Origin: Diaphorobacter caeni
Lineage (GTDB): Bacteria; Pseudomonadota; Gammaproteobacteria; Burkholderiales; Burkholderiaceae_C
Reading direction: 5' to 3'
DNA length: 64,000 nt
NCBI RefSeq assembly: GCF_015354245.1
Contig: NZ_JADKYZ010000001.1
Coordinates: forward strand, 186,001 to 250,000
The notes under the pieces are model-generated. The model saw only the letters and a list, made by a program, of their open reading frames with translations. It had not been told where the DNA came from and did not search any database. Shown in pieces: positions 1 through 7,735 of the stretch. Position 1 is the first letter of the stretch; each line of letters opens with the position of its first letter. Both the position numbers and the translations under genes were made by a program.

Positions 1-1051
1 CTGCCGCATGAAACTTGCGCCAGTCTTGCCCTTGCTGTTCGAACAGCGCGATGAACGCTGGCACGAGATCGTCGTAGGCTCCCTGCGCTCCGAAGGCGGC
101 GTTGTTGGCTTCTCGGACCCAGCGGTCCAGGTTGGTGAGCTGGTCTGGCTTGACCTTGTCTTCGGTGATCCAGCGCTCGCGCTGTCGTGCGTAGGCTTCG
201 TGAAAAGACTGCATGGCGCGCTGTTTTTCCGCCTCCAGGCGAGCGCTTCCCTCGGCGGTGTCGGGGTTGCCGTTGTCGTAGACCTGCGCGAGCGCGGCGC
301 GGGCGTCGCGGGTGAGGGTGCGGAATTCGGCGCGGCGCTTTTCGCTGATGGCGAATTCGGCTTTTGCCTTGGTGCTGGAATGCTCGCTCAGCCACTTTTC
401 CACGCCAAGGCGTTCCACGGCGGTGGCGTACGACTCGTTGAACGCGGTGTCTCCCTCGGCATAGACCACCTGATGCGCGAGCTCATGGAACAGCAGGCGC
501 ACGAAGTCGCCCTCGGGCCAGCCGATGAAGGTGTTGAGCAGTGGGTCGCCGCCGAGCCAGTTGGAATAGCCGAGTGTGGAATACGCTGGCACGGGGTAGA
601 CGCTGACCTCCTGTCCCGACCGCGCGAGGCGCTCGGATTCGGCCTTGGCGTCGGCCTCGGCGAAGTAGCCGCGGTAGCCAATGCAGCCCGTCACCGGAAA
701 GCACCAAGTGTGCAGCTTGAGCGAATAGGGCGGCGCGCCCACCACGTTCCAGACGGCGGCGGTGCGGCCCAGTTGGGCGTAGCGGCGGTAGCTGGCGTTG
801 TCGGGCAGGGCGAGGGCGTCGATGGCGAACTGGCGTGCGCGCTGGGCCAGCGCCAGACGGTCGCGCAGCGCGGGTTTCAGGCTGGGATCGTCGATCCAGT
901 CCTGCACGGGCTTGGCCGCGCCCATGATGCCCATGTGCCCGCGAAAAGACTGCCAGTAGTAACCGACGGTGCTGTCGTCCGACGAGGACGCGCAGCCGCC
1001 GAGCGCCGACGCGGCGAGCAGCGACAGAACCCACAAAACAGATTTTTTCAT
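1..1051 (-). CDS. Putative zinc aminopeptidase lipoprotein (PF10023-type), cut by the left edge
   Basis: About 350 residues are readable; the gene runs off the left edge and the visible end (DWRKFHAA) looks close to the natural C-terminus. It starts at ATG 1051 with a hydrophobic signal ending in the lipobox LGGC, so it should be a lipid-anchored periplasmic protein. A metallopeptidase motif HELAH, followed by QVVY, is readable around positions 476-500. Together with the GYRGYF segment and the downstream NESYAT stretch this matches the putative-aminopeptidase family PF10023. Substrate is unknown. It diverges from tag with only 44 bases between start codons, so the promoters must overlap. Confidence 0.82.
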   Translation of the reverse strand, partial: MKKSVLWVLSLLAASALGGCASSSDDSTVGYYWQSFRGHMGIMGAAKPVQDWIDDPSLKPALRDRLALAQRARQFAIDALALPDNASYRRYAQLGRTAAVWNVVGAPPYSLKLHTWCFPVTGCIGYRGYFAEADAKAESERLARSGQEVSVYPVPAYSTLGYSNWLGGDPLLNTFIGWPEGDFVRLLFHELAHQVVYAEGDTAFNESYATAVERLGVEKWLSEHSSTKAKAEFAISEKRRAEFRTLTRDARAALAQVYDNGNPDTAEGSARLEAEKQRAMQSFHEAYARQRERWITEDKVKPDQLTNLDRWVREANNAAFGAQGAYDDLVPAFIALFEQQGQDWRKFHAA

Positions 1052-1095
1052 GGATGGATATACAGTATTTCCGGATTTCACGGCACAATGCGCCG

Positions 1096-1761
1096 ATGGC
1101 CGACACCAAACACACTCATGAACCAGTGGCGGGGCTTTTCACCGATGACAGCGGCCATGCGCGCTGTTTCTGGTGCGACGCCTCGCCTTTGTACAAGCAT
1201 TATCACGACCACGAATGGGGCTTCCCCGTGGATGACGAGCGGCGCTTGTTCGAGAAGCTTTGTCTCGAAGGGTTCCAGGCGGGGCTGAGCTGGATCACCA
1301 TTCTCAAGAAGCGAGAGTCCTTCCGGTCGGGGTTCGCGAATTTCGAGGCGGAGGAACTGTCGCGCTTCGATGAGAAGGACATCGCGCGGCTGCTGGCGGA
1401 CGCGGGCATCGTGCGCCATCGCGGCAAGATCGAGTCGACCATCAACAATGCCCGGCGGGTGATCGAACTGCGCCGGGAATTCGGTTCGCTCGGGGCCTAT
1501 GTCTGGGGCTACGAGCCGCAGGCGGGGCTGGACCGACCCAAGGTGAACACCTATGACGCGGTGCGCGCGATCACGGCGACGCAGGCATCACTGGCCTTGT
1601 CCAAGGATCTCAAGAAGCGGGGATGGAGTTTTGTCGGGCCGACCACGATGTACGCCTTCATGCAGGCCATGGGGCTGGTCAACGACCATATCGACGGTTG
1701 CCACGTGCACAAAGCGGCGGCTGAGGCGCGCAGCCGGTTCAAGGTACCGCAGCGCAGCTAG
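1096..1761 (+). CDS. tag: DNA-3-methyladenine glycosylase I
   Basis: Excises 3-methyladenine from alkylated DNA as the first step of base excision repair. The 221-residue protein has the family N-terminus (CFWCDASPLYKHYHDHEWG) and the C-terminal NDHxxGCxxH segment; together these give the Cys/His residues that bind zinc in E. coli Tag. GFQAGLSWITILKKR is the usual core helix. I chose ATG 1096 (MADTKH) over the in-frame ATG at 1054 because the latter adds a segment foreign to the family and would nearly abut the divergent lipoprotein gene. Confidence 0.95.
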   Translation: MADTKHTHEPVAGLFTDDSGHARCFWCDASPLYKHYHDHEWGFPVDDERRLFEKLCLEGFQAGLSWITILKKRESFRSGFANFEAEELSRFDEKDIARLLADAGIVRHRGKIESTINNARRVIELRREFGSLGAYVWGYEPQAGLDRPKVNTYDAVRAITATQASLALSKDLKKRGWSFVGPTTMYAFMQAMGLVNDHIDGCHVHKAAAEARSRFKVPQRS

Positions 1762-1918
1762 AGCTTCCGGAAATCTGCGGGGTGCAGCGGAAGAGGGAGA
1801 GAAAGACGGGAGAAAAGAGAACCAGCAGTTCAGCGGTTCAGCCTTCCATCCGCAGTGCGTCGCGGTTCAAGCGGGTTGAAGCGCGGGTCGCAAAGCGAAT
1901 GAAAGAGACCCTTGCGGA

Positions 1919-2086
1919 TCAACCTTGGTGCGGACGCTTGCCAGGGTTCTTCTTGCTGCGTGTCGACACGCCGCGCTCCAGGCTCACGCGCTGGCCGCGA
2001 CCGGCGGTCGCCACAGGCATGCCGGGCATAGGTGTTGGACGGGGCGCGCGCTTGCGGTCTGCTTCGGTAACGATCTTGTTGCCCAT
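1919..2086 (-). CDS. Small basic protein of unknown function (55 aa)
   Basis: A short open frame starting MGNKIVTEADRKRAP, rich in Arg, Lys, Pro and Gly, with no cysteine, signal peptide or membrane segment. The case for it being real is the strong Shine-Dalgarno AGGAGCC about five bases before ATG 2086, and a frame kept open with a strongly basic composition. It could be a nucleic-acid or ribosome-associated small protein, but nothing in the sequence proves this. It is divergent from the methyltransferase gene at 2348. I did not recognise a family. Confidence 0.5.
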   Translation of the reverse strand: MGNKIVTEADRKRAPRPTPMPGMPVATAGRGQRVSLERGVSTRSKKNPGKRPHQG

Positions 2087-2347
2087 GATTGGCTCCTCTA
2101 AAGAAAAATCCACTAAACCCGCTATTAGGCCATATTTGCGAGGAGGATGGTCTGAATCGGGTTTTTCTGGGGTGTTTTTGCCCCGCTTTGACAGATTTTT
2201 GACGCATGAAGCGCACATCGGCGCATGACATGCGCATGTACGTCCGCGTCGGAAAAAGGCGGTCCGCCCTGTAAGACAAAGTCCATTGACTATTGCTCGC
2301 TCGAGGGCAAAAAATCAACGACGTTGAATTTTTCACAAGGAGCCGGT

Positions 2348-3676
2348 GTGAAGGACTTGATGAAGTCGCTCGAGCTCAGTCTTGCAGCGTCACCCGTCAG
2401 CGTGCAGGTGCAGCTTCCCGATGGAAAGCGCCTGGGAGCCGTGGACCCTGAGGTGCGGCTGGGGTTCAAGGACCGATTGTCCATGGTGGCCTTGGCCATG
2501 GGGGAGATCGGCAACGTGGGGGCGGCCATCGTCGAGGGCCGCGTGGCCATCGAGGGCAGCATGCGGCACCTGATGACGGTCGCCACGTCGCTGCTCAAGT
2601 TCGACCCGACCAGCGAGACGGGCGGCTGGTGGCACCGCGTGGTCCAGCGGACCCGCTCGATGGCCGCGCACACCGTGCTGCACGATGCGCGCAACATCCA
2701 GTTCCACTATGACCTTTCCGACGATTTCTACGCGCTGTGGCTCGATCCGCGCCGCGTGTATTCCTGTGCCTACTACCGCACGCAGGATCTGAGTCTTGCG
2801 ATGGCGCAGGAAGCCAAGCTCGATCACATCTGCCGCAAGCTCCATCTGCAGCGCGGCGAGCGTTTTCTCGACATCGGCGCGGGCTGGGGCGGGCTGCTGC
2901 TGTGGGCGGCCGAGCACTACGGCGTGGACGCGACCGGCATCACGCTTTCCAAGAACCAGTTCGCCCATGTACAGCGGCTCATCGAGGAGCGCGGTCTTGC
3001 GGGCAGGGTGCGCATGAAGCTCGTCGACTACCGGGAGCTCAAGACCGACGAGCTCTTTGACAAGATCGCGTCGGTCGGCATGTTCGAGCACGTGGGCCGC
3101 GCCCAGATGGTGCGCTACTTCCAGACCGTGCACGGTCTGCTGCGCCCGGGTGGCCTGCTGATGAACCATGGCATCACGGCGGGCGGAGTGGACAACTCCC
3201 AGCTCGGCGCGGGCATGGGCGACTTCATCGAGCGCTACATCTTCCCCGGCGGCGAACTGCTGCATGTGAGCACGGTGCAGCGCGACATGGCGCTCGGCGG
3301 GCTGGAGATGGTGGATACCGAAAATCTGCGCCCGCATTACGCGAAGACGCTCTGGGCCTGGTCCGATGCGCTGGAGGCCCGCCTCGACGAGGCGACCGCC
3401 ATCCTGAACCGGCAGTACGGCGAGGACAAGGGCGGCAAGGCGCTGCGGGCCTATCGGCTGTATCTGGCGGGCAGCGCCATCGGTTTCGAGCGCGGCTGGA
3501 TCGCGCTGCACCAGATGCTTGCGACGCGCCCCAGTGGCGATTTACAGACCGGAACGATGACTGGAGCCCAATCGGTTTATCCTTTCACCCGTGACTACAT
3601 GTATGCGCCGCGCGAGGCGGCCGCAGACACACCGTCCGAGAAGCCATCACCGACACCTCTCTCTGCAACTCCCTGA
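2348..3676 (+). CDS. Cyclopropane-fatty-acyl-phospholipid synthase family methyltransferase
   Basis: SAM-dependent enzyme expected to methylenate or methylate unsaturated acyl chains of membrane phospholipids. The 442-residue protein has a family N-terminal domain and then a Rossmann methyltransferase core with motif FLDIGAGWGG near residues 172-182, followed by GITLSKNQ and FEHVG, as in Cfa. The N-terminal QFHYDLSDDFYALWLDP stretch is also characteristic. The start is GTG 2348, chosen because AAGGAG lies at 2337-2342 with a five-base spacer; an in-frame ATG-like extension back to 2225 is unlike the family. It is longer than E. coli Cfa (382 aa). The following DUF1840 gene begins 16 bases after the stop and may be cotranscribed. 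Confidence 0.9.
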   Translation: MKDLMKSLELSLAASPVSVQVQLPDGKRLGAVDPEVRLGFKDRLSMVALAMGEIGNVGAAIVEGRVAIEGSMRHLMTVATSLLKFDPTSETGGWWHRVVQRTRSMAAHTVLHDARNIQFHYDLSDDFYALWLDPRRVYSCAYYRTQDLSLAMAQEAKLDHICRKLHLQRGERFLDIGAGWGGLLLWAAEHYGVDATGITLSKNQFAHVQRLIEERGLAGRVRMKLVDYRELKTDELFDKIASVGMFEHVGRAQMVRYFQTVHGLLRPGGLLMNHGITAGGVDNSQLGAGMGDFIERYIFPGGELLHVSTVQRDMALGGLEMVDTENLRPHYAKTLWAWSDALEARLDEATAILNRQYGEDKGGKALRAYRLYLAGSAIGFERGWIALHQMLATRPSGDLQTGTMTGAQSVYPFTRDYMYAPREAAADTPSEKPSPTPLSATP

Positions 3677-3692
3677 ACGAAGCGACGCCGCG

Positions 3693-4031
3693 ATGCTCTA
3701 CAAATTCAAATCCCGTTCCACAGCCGATCTCATCATGCTGGAGCCCACGGCTCGCCAGATTCTGCCGATCATCGGCAAGGACCCTGCAGATGCCCACGGC
3801 ATCGTGACCGTGGCGCAGATTCCCGGTGCCATCGCGGCTCTGGAGGCAGCGGTGGATGCCGAAGAAAACCTCGGTCGCAAGGAAAGCGACAAGGCCCCCG
3901 ACTACGCGAGCACCAACGAGGAAGACCAGCAGGTCAATGAAGGCGAGGTCATCGGCCTGCGCCAGCGCGCAGTGCCCTTCATCGACATGCTGCGCCGCAG
4001 CGCCGCCGAGAACAACGACGTGGTCTGGTAA
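3693..4031 (+). CDS. DUF1840 domain-containing protein
   Basis: A 112-residue acidic cytoplasmic protein starting MLYKFKSRSTADLIML, which is the signature opening of the DUF1840 family common in Betaproteobacteria; function unknown. The C-terminal part ends in LRRSAAENNDVVW, also typical. ATG 3693 is chosen because the family begins exactly at MLYKF; an upstream in-frame start at 3591 lies inside the preceding gene. It probably shares the transcript of the methyltransferase gene and is followed by a bidirectional terminator. Confidence 0.85.
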   Translation: MLYKFKSRSTADLIMLEPTARQILPIIGKDPADAHGIVTVAQIPGAIAALEAAVDAEENLGRKESDKAPDYASTNEEDQQVNEGEVIGLRQRAVPFIDMLRRSAAENNDVVW

Positions 4032-4055
4032 ACGCCTCGTTCTTGCGGCACACGC

Positions 4056-4092
4056 AAAAAAGCGGTGGGCTCTTTCGAGTCCACCGCTTTTT
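4056..4092. terminator. Bidirectional intrinsic terminator
   Basis: AAAAAGCGGTGG at the left pairs with CCACCGCTTTTT at 4081-4092; the stem continues inward through GCTC/GAGT (one G-U) to a TTTC loop. A-run on one side and T-run on the other make it work for the rightward DUF1840 gene and the leftward Bug gene, which converge here. Confidence 0.88.
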
Positions 4093-4155
4093 CTTTGACT
4101 TGCCGCAGCGGGCTGACCGACACCAGGCTCGGTCAGCCACTGCGGCTCGGATCAA

Positions 4156-5145
4156 TCAGTCTGCATAGGCACCGGCGGCCTTGATGATCGGGCCCCACTT
4201 GTTGATTTCGCTGATCACGAACTTCTTGTGACCTTCGGGGGTCAGGCGGTCGTCATTGGCGATCACGGCGCCCAGAGCCTCTTCGTTCTTCACGAAGGTC
4301 GGGTCCTTCAGCGCGACCTTCAGCGCGTCGTTCACCGTCTTGATCACGGCGGCGGGCGTTCCCTTGGGTGCGTACAGGCCGTGCCAGATCGTCACTTCAA
4401 AGCCCTTGAGACCCGATTCCTGCAGCGTTGGCAGGTCCTTCAGATCGGGCGTGGTCAGACGCTTGGGCGTGGTCACGGCGTAGGCCTTGACCTTCTTGCC
4501 GGCGATCTGCTGCGTCGTGTTGGTGGTCTGGTCGCACAGCAGGTCGACCTGATTGCCCATCAGATCGGCGATCGCGGGGGCCGCACCCTTGTAGGGAACG
4601 GGCGTCATGTCGGTCTGCAGCTGGCTTTGGAACAGCAGGCCGCACAGGTGCGAGGCAGAGCCCACGCCGGCGTTGGCCAGATTGATCTTGCCCTTGTTGG
4701 CGGCGATCCAGGTGCTCAGTTCCTTGTAGTTGTTGGCGGGCAGCGTGGGCTTGCCGATCAGAGTCATCGGCACATCATTGATGATGCCCATGTACTCGAA
4801 GTCCTTTTCCACGTTGAACGGCAGCTTGCGATACAGGCCCGGCACGGTGGCCATGCCGATGTGGTTCAGCAGCAGGGTGTAGCCATCGGGGGTCGCACGC
4901 GCCACCTTGGCCATGCCGATGGAGCTGCCTGCGCCAGCGGTGTTGTCGATGACGATGGTCGCGCCGTTCAGCGGCTTGCGCAGCGCTTCTGCCAGATCAC
5001 GCGCCACGCGGTCGGTCGGACCGCCAGCCGTGAATGGAACCACGATGGTGATCGTCTTTCCCTTTTCGGGGTAGCCTTCGGCGGATGCGCCAAAGGCGGC
5101 GAACACGGCAGCAGCGGCTACGGCGAACTTGAAAGTTGTCTTCAT
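4156..5145 (-). CDS. Bug-family tripartite tricarboxylate transporter substrate-binding protein
   Basis: Periplasmic solute receptor of 329 residues, starting with a Sec signal (MKTTFKFAVAAAAVFAAFGASA). The mature part opens with YPEKGKTITIVVPFTAGGPTD, the anion-cradling start of Bug proteins; ATPDGYTLLL and PYKGAAPAIADLMGNQ are further hallmarks. Ligand is usually a carboxylate but cannot be predicted here. No tctA/tctB membrane genes are next to it, which is common for Betaproteobacterial Bug genes. A palindrome overlapping a plausible -35 box lies about 180 bases upstream. Confidence 0.92.
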   Translation of the reverse strand: MKTTFKFAVAAAAVFAAFGASAEGYPEKGKTITIVVPFTAGGPTDRVARDLAEALRKPLNGATIVIDNTAGAGSSIGMAKVARATPDGYTLLLNHIGMATVPGLYRKLPFNVEKDFEYMGIINDVPMTLIGKPTLPANNYKELSTWIAANKGKINLANAGVGSASHLCGLLFQSQLQTDMTPVPYKGAAPAIADLMGNQVDLLCDQTTNTTQQIAGKKVKAYAVTTPKRLTTPDLKDLPTLQESGLKGFEVTIWHGLYAPKGTPAAVIKTVNDALKVALKDPTFVKNEEALGAVIANDDRLTPEGHKKFVISEINKWGPIIKAAGAYAD

Positions 5146-5299
5146 GATGTTCCTATTGAAAGAGGGCGCAATGGTAAAAAAAGATTGCCGTGGGTGACAT
5201 TAAGGAAACCACTGAGAAGTAAGCGCAAACGCCCTTGACTTAAATGGGTTGAGGCAGCGATTCGTTTACAAGAAAGCTCCATATCTATGGTGGTTGTCA

Positions 5300-5338
5300 A
5301 TTTGATGTAATTTTTCTCTGATAGTCAATTGAATTGAC
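5300..5338 (-). promoter_or_regulatory. Candidate promoter and operator of the Bug gene
   Basis: A perfect palindrome GTCAATT-G-AATTGAC occupies 5324-5338. Reading leftward, TTGACT (5328-5323) could be a -35 box and TCAAAT (5305-5300) a weak -10 box with a 17-base spacer, so a regulator bound to the palindrome would cover the -35. A further half site GTCAATT lies at 5296-5302. The palindrome is seen directly; promoter role is inferred. Confidence 0.45.
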
Positions 5339-5386
5339 CATGGTTGAAGTTCGAATGCCTGTCCATCGCACGGGGACATGATGCAT

Positions 5387-5416
5387 GAAAAAAAACCTCC
5401 CGAGGCTTGGGAGGTT
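5387..5416 (-). terminator. Intrinsic terminator of the ABC transporter/ligase operon
   Basis: AACCTCCC (5394-5401) pairs with GGGAGGTT (5409-5416) around a seven-base loop. On the leftward transcript the stem is followed by a run of about eight T. It lies 31 bases after the stop of the PaaK-like gene, the last gene of the operon. Confidence 0.9.
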
Positions 5417-5446
5417 CGTGTCGCGAAACCGCAGTGGCGGTGCGTA

Positions 5447-6694
5447 TCACTTGTAGCTGCGCGCGTCCTCGATCACCTTGCCGTCGTTGGGCAGGCTGCC
5501 GGGCGTGACCATCTGGATCTCGCCGCGCAGCTTGGTCACCTCGCGCAGCACCTCGGCCACCTGCTCTGCGAAGCCCGGCGCGGTTTCGGTGGTCTCGACG
5601 AAGAGCGTCATCTGGTCGTTGGCCATTTCGCCGCTCACGACAAGGCGCGACTTGGTGATCTGTGGGAAGCGCTTGGCGACGGCCGCGACCTGGCCCGGAT
5701 GCACGAACATGCCGCGCACCTTGGTGGTCTGATCGGCTCGGCCCATCCAGCCCTTGATGCGGGTGTTGGTGCGACCCGTGGGGCAGGGACCGGGCAGCAC
5801 GGCCGAGAGGTCGCCGGTGCCGAAACGGATCAGAGGATAGTCGCTGTTCAATGTGGTGATGACGAGTTCACCCACTTCACCTTCGGCCACGGGGTCGCCC
5901 GTGCCGGGGCGCACGATTTCGACAATCACGCCTTCATCAAGCACCAGTCCTTCACGCGCTGAAGTTTCATAGGCGATCAGGCCCAAATCGGCGGTGGCAT
6001 AGCACTGGTAGCCCACCACGCCGCGTTCGGCCATCCAGTCGCGCAGAGAAGGAGGGAACGCTTCGCCGGAAACCAGCGCCTTGGTCACGCTGTCGAGTTT
6101 CACGCCTTGTTCTGAGGCTTTTTCGATGATGATCTTCAGGAAGCTCGGCGTGCCGATGTAGCCAGCGGGTTTGAGTTCGGCCATCGCCTGCACCTGCTGC
6201 TCGGTCTGGCCCGTGCCGCCGGGAAACACGGTGCAGCCAAGCGCATGTGCGCCCGTTTCCATCATCGAGCCGGCGGGCACGAAGTGGTAGCTGAAGCTGT
6301 TGTGAATGAGCTCGCCCTCGCGAAAGCCTGCGGCGTACATGGCGCGCGCCATGCGCCAGTAATCCTTCTTGGTGCCCTCGGGCTCGTAGATGGTGCCGGG
6401 GCTGGCGAAGACGCGCGGCATCCGCGCTCCGAACTGCAGGGTGCTGAAGCCGCCGATGGGATCGCTCGCGCGCTCCTTCTGCTGGCGCTCGAGCAGTTCG
6501 TATTTGCGCGTGACGGGCAGTTGGGCGAGCGCCTCGCGGCTCGTCACCGAAGCGGCATCCACGCCCGCGAGAATCTCCGCGAAGGCCTTCGAGTGCTGCT
6601 GCGCGTTGGCGATCTGCGCGGGCAGCGCGGCCATCAAAGCCGCTTCACGATCCTTGGGATCGCGGGTTTCCAGTGCATCGTAGAAGGACGTCAT
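5447..6694 (-). CDS. Phenylacetate-CoA ligase-like (PaaK family) AMP-forming enzyme
   Basis: A 415-residue member of the PaaK branch of adenylate-forming enzymes, expected to activate a carboxylic acid to its CoA thioester. PaaK-like features are SYHFVPAGSMMETGAHALG, the VSGEAFPPSLRDW hinge region, LNSDYPLIRFGTGDLS and the C-terminal RADQTTKVRGMFVHPGQV. The usual phosphate-binding loop (SSGTTGKPT) is replaced at residues 96-107 by FASPGTIYEPEG, so catalysis may differ from true PaaK. It is the last gene of the leftward operon, about 100 bases after the ATPase gene, and is followed by a terminator. Substrate unknown; an aromatic or short-chain acid fits the context. Confidence 0.85.
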   Translation of the reverse strand: MTSFYDALETRDPKDREAALMAALPAQIANAQQHSKAFAEILAGVDAASVTSREALAQLPVTRKYELLERQQKERASDPIGGFSTLQFGARMPRVFASPGTIYEPEGTKKDYWRMARAMYAAGFREGELIHNSFSYHFVPAGSMMETGAHALGCTVFPGGTGQTEQQVQAMAELKPAGYIGTPSFLKIIIEKASEQGVKLDSVTKALVSGEAFPPSLRDWMAERGVVGYQCYATADLGLIAYETSAREGLVLDEGVIVEIVRPGTGDPVAEGEVGELVITTLNSDYPLIRFGTGDLSAVLPGPCPTGRTNTRIKGWMGRADQTTKVRGMFVHPGQVAAVAKRFPQITKSRLVVSGEMANDQMTLFVETTETAPGFAEQVAEVLREVTKLRGEIQMVTPGSLPNDGKVIEDARSYK

Positions 6695-6794
6695 GACAGG
6701 TTCCTGGGGCTTTCGGGCGTGTGAAAGCCGCCCGAGTTGGGTGATGTTTTTATGGGGTCTGAAAACGGCGCTCTGAACTTCGCTTCTGGCGGCT

Positions 6795-7631
6795 TCAAGC
6801 CAGCCAGCGCTTGCGGCGCTTGTAGCTCTTCACGTCCTTGAAGGACTTGCGCTCGCCGCCGCCCATGCCAAGGTAGAACTCCTTGACGTCTTCGTTGTTG
6901 GCGAGGTCGCTGGCGACGCCGTCCATCACCACGCGACCGCTTTCCATGATGTAGCCGTAGTCGGCATATTTCAGCGCCATGTTGGTGTTCTGCTCGGCCA
7001 GCAGGAAGGTGGTGCCCTCCTTGCTGTTGAGGTCCTTCACGATGTTGAAGACCTCTTCGACGATCTGCGGGGCAAGGCCCATGGAGGGCTCATCCAGCAA
7101 CACGATGTTCGGGTTGCTCATCAGCGCGCGGCCGATGGCACACATCTGCTGCTCACCGCCCGATGTGTAGGCGGCCTGGCTGGTGCGGCGCGTTTTCAGG
7201 CGCGGAAAATAGTTGTAGACCTTTTCCAGATTGGCTGCGATCTCCGCCTTGTTGGTGCGGGTGTAGCTGCCGGTCATGAGGTTTTCTTCGATGGTGAGGT
7301 GGGCAAAGCAATGCCGCCCCTCCATCACCTGCACCACGCCGCGCTTGACCAGATCGGCGGGTGAGAGGTTTTCGATGCGCTCACCGCGCAATTCGATGGT
7401 GCCCTTGGTGACTTCTCCGCGCTCGCCCTTGAGCAGGTTGGAGATGGCGCGCAGCGTCGTCGTCTTGCCCGCGCCGTTGCCACCGAGCAGCGCGACGATG
7501 CCTTTTTCAGGCAACTGCAGCGACACGCCCTTGAGCACCAGAATGACGTGGTTGTAGATGACTTCGATGCCGTTGACCACGAGCACGGGCGCGGCTGAAG
7601 AGGTGGCAGTGGTGTTGGAAATATCGGTCAT
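6795..7631 (-). CDS. Branched-chain-amino-acid-type ABC transporter ATPase (LivF-like)
   Basis: Second ATP-binding subunit of the HAAT-type importer encoded in this operon. The 278-residue protein has Walker A GGNGAGKT at residues 50-57, signature TSGGEQQM (Thr where Leu is usual), and Walker B NIVLLDEPSMGL. A basic tail (KSYKRRKRWLA) extends past the normal LivF end. ATG 7631 (MTDISN) is preferred over an in-frame TTG at 7646. Gene order suggests one transporter with the LivG-, LivH- and LivM-like genes; the substrate is probably the acid used by the two ligases rather than an amino acid (inference). Confidence 0.92.
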   Translation of the reverse strand: MTDISNTTATSSAAPVLVVNGIEVIYNHVILVLKGVSLQLPEKGIVALLGGNGAGKTTTLRAISNLLKGERGEVTKGTIELRGERIENLSPADLVKRGVVQVMEGRHCFAHLTIEENLMTGSYTRTNKAEIAANLEKVYNYFPRLKTRRTSQAAYTSGGEQQMCAIGRALMSNPNIVLLDEPSMGLAPQIVEEVFNIVKDLNSKEGTTFLLAEQNTNMALKYADYGYIMESGRVVMDGVASDLANNEDVKEFYLGMGGGERKSFKDVKSYKRRKRWLA

Positions 7632-7735
7632 GGTTTCAGCAATCAATCGTCATCGGAAGTGTGGCTAAAGGCGTTGCGGGCCCCGGACTGGCCGCACGGC
7701 GTGTGAGTGCAGACAGCCCGGGAACTCGGCGACGC

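Larger units (their letters stand above)
5146..5446. other. Intergenic region upstream of the Bug gene
   Basis: About 300 bases without a gene. The half nearer the Bug gene is A/T-rich and holds the palindrome at 5324-5338 and a candidate promoter. The far end holds the terminator of the large ABC/ligase operon. No further coding signal seen. Confidence 0.8.
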
